Assembly (NCBI GenBank): GCA_963787675.1
Contig: CAWBDV010000004.1
Span: 1-64,000 of the forward strand
Source: JAJPKK01 sp963787675
Lineage (GTDB): Bacteria > Pseudomonadota > Alphaproteobacteria > Rhizobiales > Xanthobacteraceae
Reading direction: 5' to 3'
DNA: 64,000 nucleotides
Shown here: positions 10,730 through 19,586 of the stretch, piece by piece
How positions within the stretch are numbered: the stretch's first letter is position 1
Layout of the letters: every line of letters begins with the position of its first letter
Notes under the pieces: generated by a model
The model's database searches: none
Told to the model about the DNA's origin: nothing
The model's input: the letters and a program-made list of their open reading frames with translations, nothing else
Program-made: the position numbers and the translations under genes

Positions 10730-11053
10730 TCAGACCGCAGCCGTGATCCACTGCTCGAGGCGCGCCTTCGGGGCGGCGCCCTGCTGCATCGAGGCCATCT
10801 GGCCGTTCTTGAACAGCATCAGCGTCGGGATCGACTGAATGCGGTATTTCTGCGCGGTCTGCGGATTCTCGTCGACGTTGAGCTTGACGATCTTGACTTT
10901 GCTGCCGAGCGCGCCGTTGGCGATCTCTTCAAGCGCCGGCGCAATCGCGCGGCACGGTCCGCACCACTCGGCCCAGAAATCGACAACCACCGGTTCGGCC
11001 GATTTAAGCACCTCGGCATCGAAATCGGCATCGGAAACCTTGCCTACACCCAT
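10730..11053 (-). CDS. trxA: Thioredoxin
   Basis: Cytoplasmic disulfide reductase of 107 residues, the standard length. The active site is WAEWCGPCR (cysteines about 32 and 35). The cis-proline is in SIPTLMLF, and the buried aspartate is in VVDFWAEW. It is the last gene of the addB-addA-trxA run, an order common in alphaproteobacteria; about 85 bases separate it from addA. Confidence 0.97.
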   Translation of the reverse strand: MGVGKVSDADFDAEVLKSAEPVVVDFWAEWCGPCRAIAPALEEIANGALGSKVKIVKLNVDENPQTAQKYRIQSIPTLMLFKNGQMASMQQGAAPKARLEQWITAAV

Positions 11054-11138
11054 GGGACCCCTCGTTGTCCAGCATTTGGGCGCATCCGGCGCCCCCGGGT
11101 TTGATCGAGTCGGAACCTAGGGAGGCGACCCAAAACCG

Positions 11139-14100
11139 TCAAGGCGCGGTCACGTGGAGGTGACGCGGGCAAAAAGCTTCATCAAGTGCAGCCGCCGGAA
11201 TCTCCATGACGGCCGGGATTTCGGTCCAGATCAGCGCCGCGCGAATCGCTCGATCCGCGTAGAGGTGGGAGAGCACCGCCCGATAGAGCGCAAGCTGCTG
11301 CACATAAGCCGGCGGCGGCGCTTCGCCTGCTTGGGGCGGCAGGCGATTCGTCTTGTAGTCGGCAATCAGCACGGCCTCGGCGGTGACGGCCAGGCGATCG
11401 ATCTGGCCGGACACGATGATGTCCGGACGGCCGGCGCGGCGAAGCCTGCCCACGACCGGCACCTCGGCCCGGCTGCCGGCTGCAAAGAGCTGCGCGAATT
11501 GCGGATCGGCGAGGAGCGCCAGCACACGCCCGGCGATGCGCTCGCGCTCGGCGACGTCGAGAGGAGCCGCGTTGCGTTCGAGGAAAGCCCGCGCGGCCGT
11601 CTCGCGCCGCTCGGGCGCGATCTCGGGCAGCGCTTGCATCAGGCGATGCAGCAGCGTGCCGCGCAGCATCGCCTTTGCACGTGCCTCGCGAGCCTCACCT
11701 CCCCCTGGAGGGGGGAGGTCGGCCGCGCCAGCGGCCGGGCGGGGGTGAGGGCGGTTCAACGAATGCGAGGCGGGGGATATGGCACCGCTGTCACCCCACC
11801 CCGGACCGCCTGCGGCGGTCCGACCCTCCCCCTTCAGGGGAGGGTGCTCGTCGTCGTAGGCCTGCGAAGGCGACAGCAGCACCGGCCCGGCGGCTTGCGC
11901 TGCCACCGGAGCCGTGAGCCATGCCGGCACCTCAAGCGGCGTCGTCCCGTGAGACAACGCAAACGTCAGCTGTTCGGCCGGCAGCGCCCGCCTGACATAG
12001 CGCCAGATCTTGGCGTCGCCGTCGCCGATCTCCTCGCATTCCGGTTTGCCGACGAGAGCGTCGCGAACGAGATTGTACCAACAGCCGGTCGGGCGCGCTT
12101 TCTTGCCTTCATAGCCGCACACGATCAGCCGCTCGGCGGCGCGCGTCATCGCCACATAAAGCAGGCGGCGGTGCTCGTGCTCATACTCTTCAAGCACCGC
12201 GGTGCGTGCCGCCGCGACAGCCGCCACATCGTCCGCGCTGCGGCCGGCCCAGACAATGCACGGCGGCGCGCCGGGCTTCGCCTTCGGCCGCGGCACCATG
12301 AGAAGGCGGGGCGGATGGGTGCCGCGCGGCGGCGTTGTCGTATCGGCAAGGATCACGACCGGCGCCTCCAGGCCTTTGGCGCCATGCACCGTCATTACCC
12401 GGACCTCGTCGCGGGCGACCTCCATGTCGCGCTTGACGAGCGTGTCGGCCGCCCGCAGCCAGGCGAGAAACCCTTGCAGTGAAGGCGTTTCCTGCCGCTC
12501 GTAGGCGAGCGCCATTTCGAGGAACTCGTCGAGCGCGTCCGCCGCTTCGAGGCCAAGCCGCGCGTAGATTTTGCGCCGCCCATGTTCGGGTCCGAGCAGC
12601 CAGGCGAAGAACGCAAAAGGCGTGTCATGGCGCGCACGCACGGCACACCGCTTGAGCAGCGCGTCCGCTTGCGCACAAGCCGCGTCGGTCGCAGCGTGTG
12701 CTGCGAGCGACGCGCGCAGGCTCGCGCGCCGACCGTGCGCGAGTTTGAACAACTGGTCGTCATCAAGCCCGAACAGCGGGCTCTTGAGCGCGATCGCGAG
12801 CGCGAGGTCATCGTCCGGCAGCAGCAGCGCATCGGCGAGCATCATTAGATCGATCACCGCGATGTGCTCGGTTAGCGTCATCCGGTCGGCGCCGGCGACC
12901 TCAACGCCGGCGTTCTTCAGCGCGCGGATCAGCGCCGTGAACAGCGTGCCGCGCTGGCGCACCAGCACCAGCACGTCGCCCGCCGAGACGCGGCGGCGGT
13001 CAGCCCCGATCGGCGTGCCGCCGTTGATCATCTGGCGCACCGTCTTTGCGATCTTCTGCGCGAGCTTCACCGGCGCGCTCGTTTCCAGAACCGCGTCAAA
13101 CGGCGCAGTCCAGGCTTCCATGTCGGGCGACGGATCAGGCTCCATCAGCGGCCAGATCTCGACGTGTCCCGGCACCGCATGGGGCAGCGCCTGGTGAGCG
13201 AGCATGCCCCCCGGATCAGAGGTGATGCTGCGATAGACCGCGGCGGGCCGGAACACTTCGTCGACGGCGCCGAGCACATTCTCGCCGGAGCGAAACGAAT
13301 GATCGAACCGCACCACCCGCCACGCGACTTCGGACAGTTCGTATTGTTTTTTGAAGTAGCGCAGCGCCGCATCGTATTCGCGCGGCGCCGCGCCCTGGAA
13401 CGAGAAGATCGACTGCTTCTCGTCGCCGACCGCAAACACGGTGCGCTTGATGAGGCCGCGCGCGCCAGCGCCGGCCGCGAACTCCGCCGTCAACCGTTTG
13501 ATGATCTCCCACTGCTTTTCGCTGGTGTCCTGCGCCTCGTCGATCAGCACGTGATCGAGGCCGAGGTCGAGCTTGTAGTGCACCCAACCCGGCGGGGCCG
13601 CGGACAACAGCCGCAACGTCTTGTCGATGAGATCGTCATAGTCGACGAGGCCGCGGCGATCCTTCTCGTCGCGATAGCGCACGATGACCTCGACCGCGAT
13701 GGTGACGAGCGCGGCCGTGCGATCGCGGCAGATAATGGCCTTGCGCCGCGCATCAAGGCCGACGATCCGCGCCTGCTCGTCGGCGAGACGTTGTGCGAGC
13801 TCCGGGCGCCGCGCGGCCGGACTATTGGTGAGAAGGCTTTTGCGCGGCCCGTTGCTGCCGGTAAAGAAAACGCTCAGATAGTTTTCGACCTGTTCGCGCC
13901 CCACCTGCTCAAGCGCTCGCCACAGCCGCTCGCCCTGGTCCTTGTCGTTCTTCGACGGGCTGCCGGAGAGGACCGTCGCCATCTCCGCCCATTGCGATGA
14001 CGGCAGCAGCGGGCCCTCGACGATGTCGCGCTCGCAGGCGGCAAGCGTATCGTCAGCCGCGATGCCGAGCGTCGCGGAGAGCTGGGCGAGCGCGCCCGTG

Positions 14101-14762
14101 ACGCTGCCGGCTCCTTCGATCCAGCGGCCGAAATCGTGGCGTTTGGCCGTCGCCTCGCGAACGATCTCGCGGAACGTCGAGTCGGCTGCAGCGGCGACCG
14201 CGACCTTCAGAGCCTGCCCAACTTCGCTCGCCGGTGCAGCAGCGCCCCGCAGCAGGACATCGAGGGTCGCGCGCTCGAGCATCTCGCTCTGCACGCGTTC
14301 CTCCAGCACGGTGAACCGCGCGGCGACGTCCGCCTCGAAGGGGAACTGCTGCAGGATGCGGGTGCAGAACGCATGGATCGTCTGCACCTTGAGCCCGCCT
14401 GGCACTTCGAGCGCTGCGGCGAACAGCGTGCGTGCCCGCATGCGCGTTGCGGCATCGATCGTCGTGACGCCGATGTCACGCATGGCGGCATCGAGCTCAG
14501 CGTCATCGAGCGCGATCCAGCTCCGCAGCGTATCGAACACGCGCACCGCCATGTTCGCGGCCGCCGCCTTGGTGAAGGTGATGCAGAGGATCCTCGACGG
14601 ATCGACCCCGCCGGAGCCGCCCTGGAGCATCAGCCGGATGACCCGCTGCGCCAGAACGTGGGTCTTGCCCGATCCGGCATTGGCGGCAACGAACGCAGCC
14701 GCGCCCGGGTCGGACGCCGCTGCCTGCCGGCGCCGCACTTCGTCGGGAATGATGCGGCGCAC
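11139..14762 (-). CDS. addA: Double-strand break repair helicase-nuclease AddA
   Basis: Subunit of the AddAB helicase-nuclease that resects DNA ends for RecA loading. UvrD-type motifs are clear: Walker A ANAGSGKTHVLAQR, Walker B VLIDEAQDTSEKQW, motif V VMTVHGAKGLEAPVV and motif VI LLYVAMTRAAERL. A PD-(D/E)XK nuclease closes the protein (LIADYKTNRLPP near residue 1135). I chose GTG 14762, two bases after the addB stop; ATG 14804 would overlap addB by 40 bases. About 50 residues near 972-1022 are translated from a palindromic repeat (11696-11845), an in-frame insertion between helicase and nuclease parts. The 1207-residue length is slightly above normal, as the insert predicts. Confidence 0.95.
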   Translation of the reverse strand: MRRIIPDEVRRRQAAASDPGAAAFVAANAGSGKTHVLAQRVIRLMLQGGSGGVDPSRILCITFTKAAAANMAVRVFDTLRSWIALDDAELDAAMRDIGVTTIDAATRMRARTLFAAALEVPGGLKVQTIHAFCTRILQQFPFEADVAARFTVLEERVQSEMLERATLDVLLRGAAAPASEVGQALKVAVAAAADSTFREIVREATAKRHDFGRWIEGAGSVTGALAQLSATLGIAADDTLAACERDIVEGPLLPSSQWAEMATVLSGSPSKNDKDQGERLWRALEQVGREQVENYLSVFFTGSNGPRKSLLTNSPAARRPELAQRLADEQARIVGLDARRKAIICRDRTAALVTIAVEVIVRYRDEKDRRGLVDYDDLIDKTLRLLSAAPPGWVHYKLDLGLDHVLIDEAQDTSEKQWEIIKRLTAEFAAGAGARGLIKRTVFAVGDEKQSIFSFQGAAPREYDAALRYFKKQYELSEVAWRVVRFDHSFRSGENVLGAVDEVFRPAAVYRSITSDPGGMLAHQALPHAVPGHVEIWPLMEPDPSPDMEAWTAPFDAVLETSAPVKLAQKIAKTVRQMINGGTPIGADRRRVSAGDVLVLVRQRGTLFTALIRALKNAGVEVAGADRMTLTEHIAVIDLMMLADALLLPDDDLALAIALKSPLFGLDDDQLFKLAHGRRASLRASLAAHAATDAACAQADALLKRCAVRARHDTPFAFFAWLLGPEHGRRKIYARLGLEAADALDEFLEMALAYERQETPSLQGFLAWLRAADTLVKRDMEVARDEVRVMTVHGAKGLEAPVVILADTTTPPRGTHPPRLLMVPRPKAKPGAPPCIVWAGRSADDVAAVAAARTAVLEEYEHEHRRLLYVAMTRAAERLIVCGYEGKKARPTGCWYNLVRDALVGKPECEEIGDGDAKIWRYVRRALPAEQLTFALSHGTTPLEVPAWLTAPVAAQAAGPVLLSPSQAYDDEHPPLKGEGRTAAGGPGWGDSGAISPASHSLNRPHPRPAAGAADLPPPGGGEAREARAKAMLRGTLLHRLMQALPEIAPERRETAARAFLERNAAPLDVAERERIAGRVLALLADPQFAQLFAAGSRAEVPVVGRLRRAGRPDIIVSGQIDRLAVTAEAVLIADYKTNRLPPQAGEAPPPAYVQQLALYRAVLSHLYADRAIRAALIWTEIPAVMEIPAAALDEAFCPRHLHVTAP
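11696..11845. repeat. Palindromic repeat element inserted in frame within addA
   Basis: Starts CTCACCTCCCCCTGGAGGGG and ends CCCTTCAGGGGAGGGTG, with internal GGCCGCGCCAGCGGCCGG and CCGGACCGCC..GGCGGTCCG hairpins. It is the same family as the element at 9013-9189. On the addA strand it reads as a proline/glycine-rich linker (HPPLKGEGRTAAGGPGWG ... HPRPAAGAADLPPPGG) without stops. Its length, about 150 bases, keeps the frame. Confidence 0.85.
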
Positions 14763-14764
14763 GC

Positions 14765-17700
14765 TCAAAATTCGTCGCCCTCGAAGTTGCCGGCCAGCGC
14801 CCATTCCTTGACGCGGGCGAGCTCGTCATAGGTACCGTAGCGCTGCGCCCACATGGAGAGGATGAGCGGACGATACGGCATGTCATCGTCATCGAACCGC
14901 GCAACGAGTTCGGAGAGCTTCGCCAACGCGGCGTCGGCCGCGCCGTCGACCGTCACCCCGTCCAATTTGATCGGCTGCTCCTTTCCCGCCGGATCGCCGC
15001 CGTGAAGCCGGACATAGACGAGCTCCGCCACCGAGCCGCCGGGCGCTATTGCGCCGAACGCGCCGCCGCGCAGCATCGCCGCTTCCAGCGTCAATTGCGG
15101 CGAGACCCCGATCTGCACTTGCCTCGAGGACGGCGGCGCACCGGTCTTGAAATCGAGGATGGCATAGCCGCCGTCGATCAGCTGCTCGATGCGGTCGGCG
15201 CGGCCGGTCAGGCGGAAGAAGCTGCCATTGACGGGAATCTGCAACGCGCCCTGCAGTTCGACGAGTGCGCCGGCGACCTTGCCGCGGCGCTTGCGCTCAT
15301 ACTCGGCGAACCAACCGGCGATCCGCTCGAACCGCGGCCACCAGAACGCGCGCGCCTCTGGAAAGTCGTCGAGCGCCGCGAAATGCGCGCGGCCGATGCG
15401 CAGCAATTCGGCATGGGGATTCTCCGGCAATTCGCTTGCGTAAGTCTTCGTAAATTCCCCGATCGCCGCGTGAATGAGGCTGCCACGCTCGGCCGCGCCG
15501 GGCGGTTGGTCGACCTGATCGAGCGGCGCAAGCTTGAGGATGTGGCGCGCGTAGATCGTATAAGGATCCCGCAGCCAGTGCTCGATCTCGGTGACCGACA
15601 AGGCTTTCGGGCGCACGGCGCGGGGCGGGCGCGGCTCCGGCCGCATCACCGGACGCGCAGGACCTTCCGGCTCGTCGAGCCGCCGCGCAAGAGCGCGATA
15701 GCGCTCGCCGCGAGCGATCGCCGCTTCCCACGACGCGGAACCCGCCACCGCGGCAAGCCGCTGGAGGAAGCGCGAGGCCACCGTCGGCGCGCCGGAGAGC
15801 TTGGCGGCCCGAGTGACGAACACCTCGCGTGCGCCGAGAAGCTGGGCGAAGTCGTGCGCCGCAAGACCGATGCGCCGCTCCGGCAGGTCGAGCCCCAGGT
15901 CCTGCCGCATGGGGCGGCTCAGCCACGGATCGCTGCGCGGATCGGGCGGCCACACGCCTTCGACGAGCCCGCCGATGATGACGCGGTCCGCGGTGGTGAG
16001 ACGCGCTTCGAGCGGACCGAGAATGCGCACGCGGTTTGCCTGTACACCGAGCCGTCGCACCGCACGATCGCCGACGGCAAGGCGAAAGAGTTCGCCATAG
16101 TCTTCCGTCGCGATCGGGAAAGGAGCATCGCCGATTTGTATTGCGATGTCATCGAAAGCCTGTGCCAGCGCGCCGCCGTCCGGACCGGCGAAAGCCGCCG
16201 GGGTTCCCGCCGCATCGCTGCTCGCGAGCCGCACCGCTTCGTAATGGCGCGCCGCGAGCGCCGCGAAATCGGCCTCGTCGGCACCCGCCGATTCAAGCGG
16301 GGCGAGCGCAGCAGCAACGCGGTTCGCGAGGCGCTCCGCCGTCGCGATCTCGGCATCGTCGAGCGATGCGCGCGGATCGCTGCGATGGATCGCGGAGGGC
16401 TCGCCGCGCCGCAGCTTGGCGAGCTCGGCACGAACGTCGGCAAGCGCTTGCGCAAGCCGCGCCGAGCCGGGCCGCGGACGTGGTCCGCGCAGCACCGCCC
16501 GCTCCAGCGCGGCAATCGCGGCAGCATTGTCGTCGGCGCCGAACCGCGCCAGCTTGTTCTTAAGAAGCGCAAGCAGCGGCACGGGCGCAAGGCGCGACAG
16601 CGCCACCTCCGCGACCGCGCGCGCAAAAGCGCCGGCGGCAGTCTCGGCGAGCGGATCGCCGCCGGAATCATCGGCCGTGATGTTCCAGCGCTTGAGCAGC
16701 ACGGTGACGCGGCGCGCGAGAGCGCGGTCGGGCGTCACGAGCAGCGCCGTGCGGGTGTCATCCGTCAACGCCTCACGCAATGCCACCGCAATGACGAGCG
16801 CTTCCTCCTCCGCATTGGCCGCCTCGATCACGGTCAATCCGGCAATTGCGTGCTCGATGGCGTGGCGCGAATCCTCCGCGGCGAGCCGCCCGCGCCAGGC
16901 GGCGGTCGCGGGCGCCGGCCGCAGTGCTTCGCTCGCGAGAACTTCGCGGCCGTGCGTCGCGGCCGGAACGAGCGTCGCAACATCGTGCCGCGCGATCCCG
17001 ATGCGCGCGAGAAGCGCGTGCATCGCGAATTGCGGATGGCTGGGCGCCCCGCCGACGTCGCGCCAGGCCTCGTCGTCGAGGTCGGTGTCGAGGCCGGGCA
17101 GCACCACGGCGCCGCGGGGGAGCGTCGCAATCGTCGCGAGCAGTTTCGCGGTCGCCGGCATCGAGCCGGTCGAGCCAGCCGCAATCACCGGCGGGTTAGT
17201 CGCCGCAAGTCTGCGCGCCTCCGCGGCGATCAGACGATCGCGGCGTGCTGCCGGTTCGATCGCGTCCTGCGCGGCGAGGATTTGCGGCCATTGTTCGCGA
17301 GCGACTTTGAGAAAATTCAGCGTGAGCTGCCAGTATTCGTCGAACTCGTCGGGCACCAGCTCGTCGAGCCGCTCCCACGGCACCTCCCGCGTCGTCATGT
17401 CGTCCATGAGACGCGCGAGATCGTCGGCAAGTCCGAGCGCGGCGGCCGGATGGCGCACCACGAGCGGCGGCTCGCCGGTCAGCGGCGCGAGTTGCTCGGC
17501 CCATTTGAGGACGAGGCGCGCCAGCAGGAAGCGCCGTTCAAGGCCTTCGATCGCGGGCGGCAGGTCCAGAAGAGCATCGCCGGCAATGCCGCCAGTCGCG
17601 GCGTCGGCGAACACCAGTTCGTCCTCGTCGATATCACCGATCGGCACGATGCGCGGCAGCACCGCCGCATCGACTCCCGGCAGATCGAGAAAGGCATCGC

Positions 17701-17863
17701 GGGCCAGCCGGCAGGCGCGCCGGGTCGGCAGAAAAATCGTGGCGTCAGCGAAGCCGAGCGGCCCCGTCGCCACGCCGTCGACGAGCCGGCCCTCGGCAAA
17801 CGCCTCGATCAGCGCCGGCAGGAACGGCGCCGACGGCGGTATGGTGAAGACGCGCGCGGTCAT
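14765..17863 (-). CDS. addB: Double-strand break repair protein AddB
   Basis: Partner subunit of AddA, 1032 residues, matching the alphaproteobacterial AddB form. Its C-terminal PD-(D/E)XK nuclease is visible (GYAILDFKTGAPPSSRQVQIG, then SPQLTLEAAMLRGGAF). The start MTARVFTIPPSAPFLPALIEAF is the usual family N-terminus. The N-terminal half resembles an inactivated helicase. It is followed after two bases by addA, implying translational coupling, and preceded by the MurU-like gene 57 bases upstream. Confidence 0.95.
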   Translation of the reverse strand: MTARVFTIPPSAPFLPALIEAFAEGRLVDGVATGPLGFADATIFLPTRRACRLARDAFLDLPGVDAAVLPRIVPIGDIDEDELVFADAATGGIAGDALLDLPPAIEGLERRFLLARLVLKWAEQLAPLTGEPPLVVRHPAAALGLADDLARLMDDMTTREVPWERLDELVPDEFDEYWQLTLNFLKVAREQWPQILAAQDAIEPAARRDRLIAAEARRLAATNPPVIAAGSTGSMPATAKLLATIATLPRGAVVLPGLDTDLDDEAWRDVGGAPSHPQFAMHALLARIGIARHDVATLVPAATHGREVLASEALRPAPATAAWRGRLAAEDSRHAIEHAIAGLTVIEAANAEEEALVIAVALREALTDDTRTALLVTPDRALARRVTVLLKRWNITADDSGGDPLAETAAGAFARAVAEVALSRLAPVPLLALLKNKLARFGADDNAAAIAALERAVLRGPRPRPGSARLAQALADVRAELAKLRRGEPSAIHRSDPRASLDDAEIATAERLANRVAAALAPLESAGADEADFAALAARHYEAVRLASSDAAGTPAAFAGPDGGALAQAFDDIAIQIGDAPFPIATEDYGELFRLAVGDRAVRRLGVQANRVRILGPLEARLTTADRVIIGGLVEGVWPPDPRSDPWLSRPMRQDLGLDLPERRIGLAAHDFAQLLGAREVFVTRAAKLSGAPTVASRFLQRLAAVAGSASWEAAIARGERYRALARRLDEPEGPARPVMRPEPRPPRAVRPKALSVTEIEHWLRDPYTIYARHILKLAPLDQVDQPPGAAERGSLIHAAIGEFTKTYASELPENPHAELLRIGRAHFAALDDFPEARAFWWPRFERIAGWFAEYERKRRGKVAGALVELQGALQIPVNGSFFRLTGRADRIEQLIDGGYAILDFKTGAPPSSRQVQIGVSPQLTLEAAMLRGGAFGAIAPGGSVAELVYVRLHGGDPAGKEQPIKLDGVTVDGAADAALAKLSELVARFDDDDMPYRPLILSMWAQRYGTYDELARVKEWALAGNFEGDEF

Positions 17864-17920
17864 CGAATTGTCGGCTGTCGGCTCGCGGCATCGTCAGCCG
17901 CGATTCTCGCCGGCAGTCTA

Positions 17921-18658
17921 TCACGCGGCGCTGGCGAGGATCGCGGCTTCGGCGACGGGAACTGCTTCCGGCGTCCCGACATGCAGCCACACGCCATCAA
18001 GCCGAAGGCCATAAAGGCGGCCGGCATCGATGGCGCGATCGAACAGGAGGTTGAGGGAGAACGCGCCGGAGGGAGCATCCGCAAAGAATGCAGGCGAAAG
18101 GATCGCAACACCGGCATAGACGAACGGTGCCACTTCGCGCTCGGCGCGCCGGCTCAAGCGGCCGTCGGTTGCCATGCCGAAATCGCCGCGCCCCGCGTAG
18201 CCGACGCTTACGGCGGTCGCGGCAAGGAGCAGCAATGCATCCATGCGGGCAGGATCGAACGCTTCGGCCAGCCGAACCAGGTTCGGTTTGACGCCGTCGA
18301 TCCACAGCGTATCGGAGTTAAGGTGGAAGAACGGCGCGGCGCCGAGGAGCGGCAGCGCCTTGACCACGCCGCCGCCGGTATCGAGCAGCACGCCGCGCTC
18401 GTCGGAGATGACGACCTTCGGCTTGCGGCGCCCCGCCAGGTGACGTTCGATTTGGTCGGCGAAGTGGTGGACGTTGACCACAACCGTGTCGACGCCCCCT
18501 GCCGCCAGCCGGTCGAGCACATGATCAAGGAGCGGCTTCCCGCCGACCTCGACCAGCGCCTTAGGCTTGGCGTTGGTCAAGGGGCGCATACGCGTGCCAA
18601 GTCCGGCCGCCAGCACCATGGCGCGTTTAGGCATCGAGGCAGGGGAAGAGCTTGTCAT
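17921..18658 (-). CDS. Nucleotidyltransferase, MurU-like (N-acetylmuramate 1-phosphate uridylyltransferase)
   Basis: The nucleotidyltransferase signature is at the N-terminus: MVLAAGLGTRMRPLTNAKPKALVEVGGKP, followed by NVHHFADQI and HLNSDTLWIDG, the sugar-nucleotide pyrophosphorylase pattern. This family is found next to addB in many alphaproteobacteria and is usually annotated as MurU, which makes UDP-MurNAc in peptidoglycan recycling. I chose ATG 18658 (MTSSSPAS..), because the longer frame has no family similarity before it. The usual neighbours amgK and tsaE are missing here; a polysaccharide deacetylase takes their place. Exact substrate is inferred. Confidence 0.85.
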   Translation of the reverse strand: MTSSSPASMPKRAMVLAAGLGTRMRPLTNAKPKALVEVGGKPLLDHVLDRLAAGGVDTVVVNVHHFADQIERHLAGRRKPKVVISDERGVLLDTGGGVVKALPLLGAAPFFHLNSDTLWIDGVKPNLVRLAEAFDPARMDALLLLAATAVSVGYAGRGDFGMATDGRLSRRAEREVAPFVYAGVAILSPAFFADAPSGAFSLNLLFDRAIDAGRLYGLRLDGVWLHVGTPEAVPVAEAAILASAA

Positions 18659-18732
18659 GGGCAGCGAATCAATCAGGCAACTTTCTACCGCAAACAGCAC
18701 GGTAATGTGACGCCAGAACAGTTGCCAGGCAC

Positions 18733-19383
18733 TTAAGCCGCCAAACTGACCACCTCAGCCAAAGGCCCGGTGACTTTCCCGGCCGTCAGCGGCAGGCACG
18801 CCGGCGGGAAATCCTGGCGGATTCGCCAGCCGCGATGCTTTACCTCCGTCAGAAACCGGTCGAGGTGAAGCATCGCCCCGGTGGGCATGTCGTGGAGCAC
18901 CATGAGGGTCCAGGGCTGGAGCGGGATCTGTGCAAGCGCCGTCTCGACCCACGCATCCGGCTCCTTCCAGTCACGCGGGATCGCGTTCCACAGCACGCAG
19001 GTATAGCCGCCGGCTTGCAATGCCGCCACGGCTTGCGGGCTCAGCAGCCGGCGATCGATGTTGCCGCCGCCACCGTTGGGGCGAAATAGCGGAGGATCGT
19101 GCGCCAACGCCCCGATCTCGGTCTGCGTTCGTTCGATCTCGAGCCTCACCGCTTCCTCGCCGGGACGTTCGCCCAGCGGCTGGGTGTGGGTCCAAGTGTG
19201 ATTGCCGATCCAGTGGCCTTCGGCGTGGGCCCGTTCGGTGCAGGCGCGGGCGCCCGGGGCCGCAAGCTTGCTCCCGATGACGAAGAAGGTCGTCAACACG
19301 CGATGGCGCGCCAGCACGTCCAGAACCTTCGGGGTCACCGACGGCTCCGGCCCGTTATCGAAAGTCAGGGTGAGTTCGAACAT
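18733..19383 (-). CDS. Polysaccharide deacetylase (NodB-homology, CE4)
   Basis: About 216 residues. The NodB-type motif 1 is TLTFDNGPEP, in which the second aspartate of the usual TFDDGP is asparagine (residue 10), and motif 2 is GNHTWTH, giving the two metal-binding histidines (62 and 66). Later parts are FRPNGGGG, in place of FRPPyG, and LMVLHDMPTGAM with the catalytic-region histidine. There is no signal peptide at ATG 19383, so the substrate may be a cytoplasmic sugar or a peptidoglycan fragment. It lies 74 bases before the MurU-like gene on the same strand. Confidence 0.85.
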   Translation of the reverse strand: MFELTLTFDNGPEPSVTPKVLDVLARHRVLTTFFVIGSKLAAPGARACTERAHAEGHWIGNHTWTHTQPLGERPGEEAVRLEIERTQTEIGALAHDPPLFRPNGGGGNIDRRLLSPQAVAALQAGGYTCVLWNAIPRDWKEPDAWVETALAQIPLQPWTLMVLHDMPTGAMLHLDRFLTEVKHRGWRIRQDFPPACLPLTAGKVTGPLAEVVSLAA

Positions 19384-19586
19384 ATCAGTGCGGGTCCGGT
19401 TCAATGCTGCAGTTGGGCAGCCATCCCCCCTGGCCCGTGTCGGATCAAGTCCGATCTTTTGCGACTGACCTCTGATCTCATCGCAGGCGAGCGAATGCAA
19501 TGGCTTTTCGCCCGGCGAAGCCGGCTGGCGCGATCGAGGGCCGTGAACTAGCATCCGGTGCCAATCGTTCGACGGTGCCGGGACAC

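Noticed and set aside
11154..12482. Long open frame opposite addA
   Set aside because: Antisense shadow; AddA helicase and nuclease motifs are on the other strand.
15002..18736. 1244-codon open frame opposite addB and the MurU-like gene
   Set aside because: Arginine-rich shadow spanning two well-supported genes and the gap between them.
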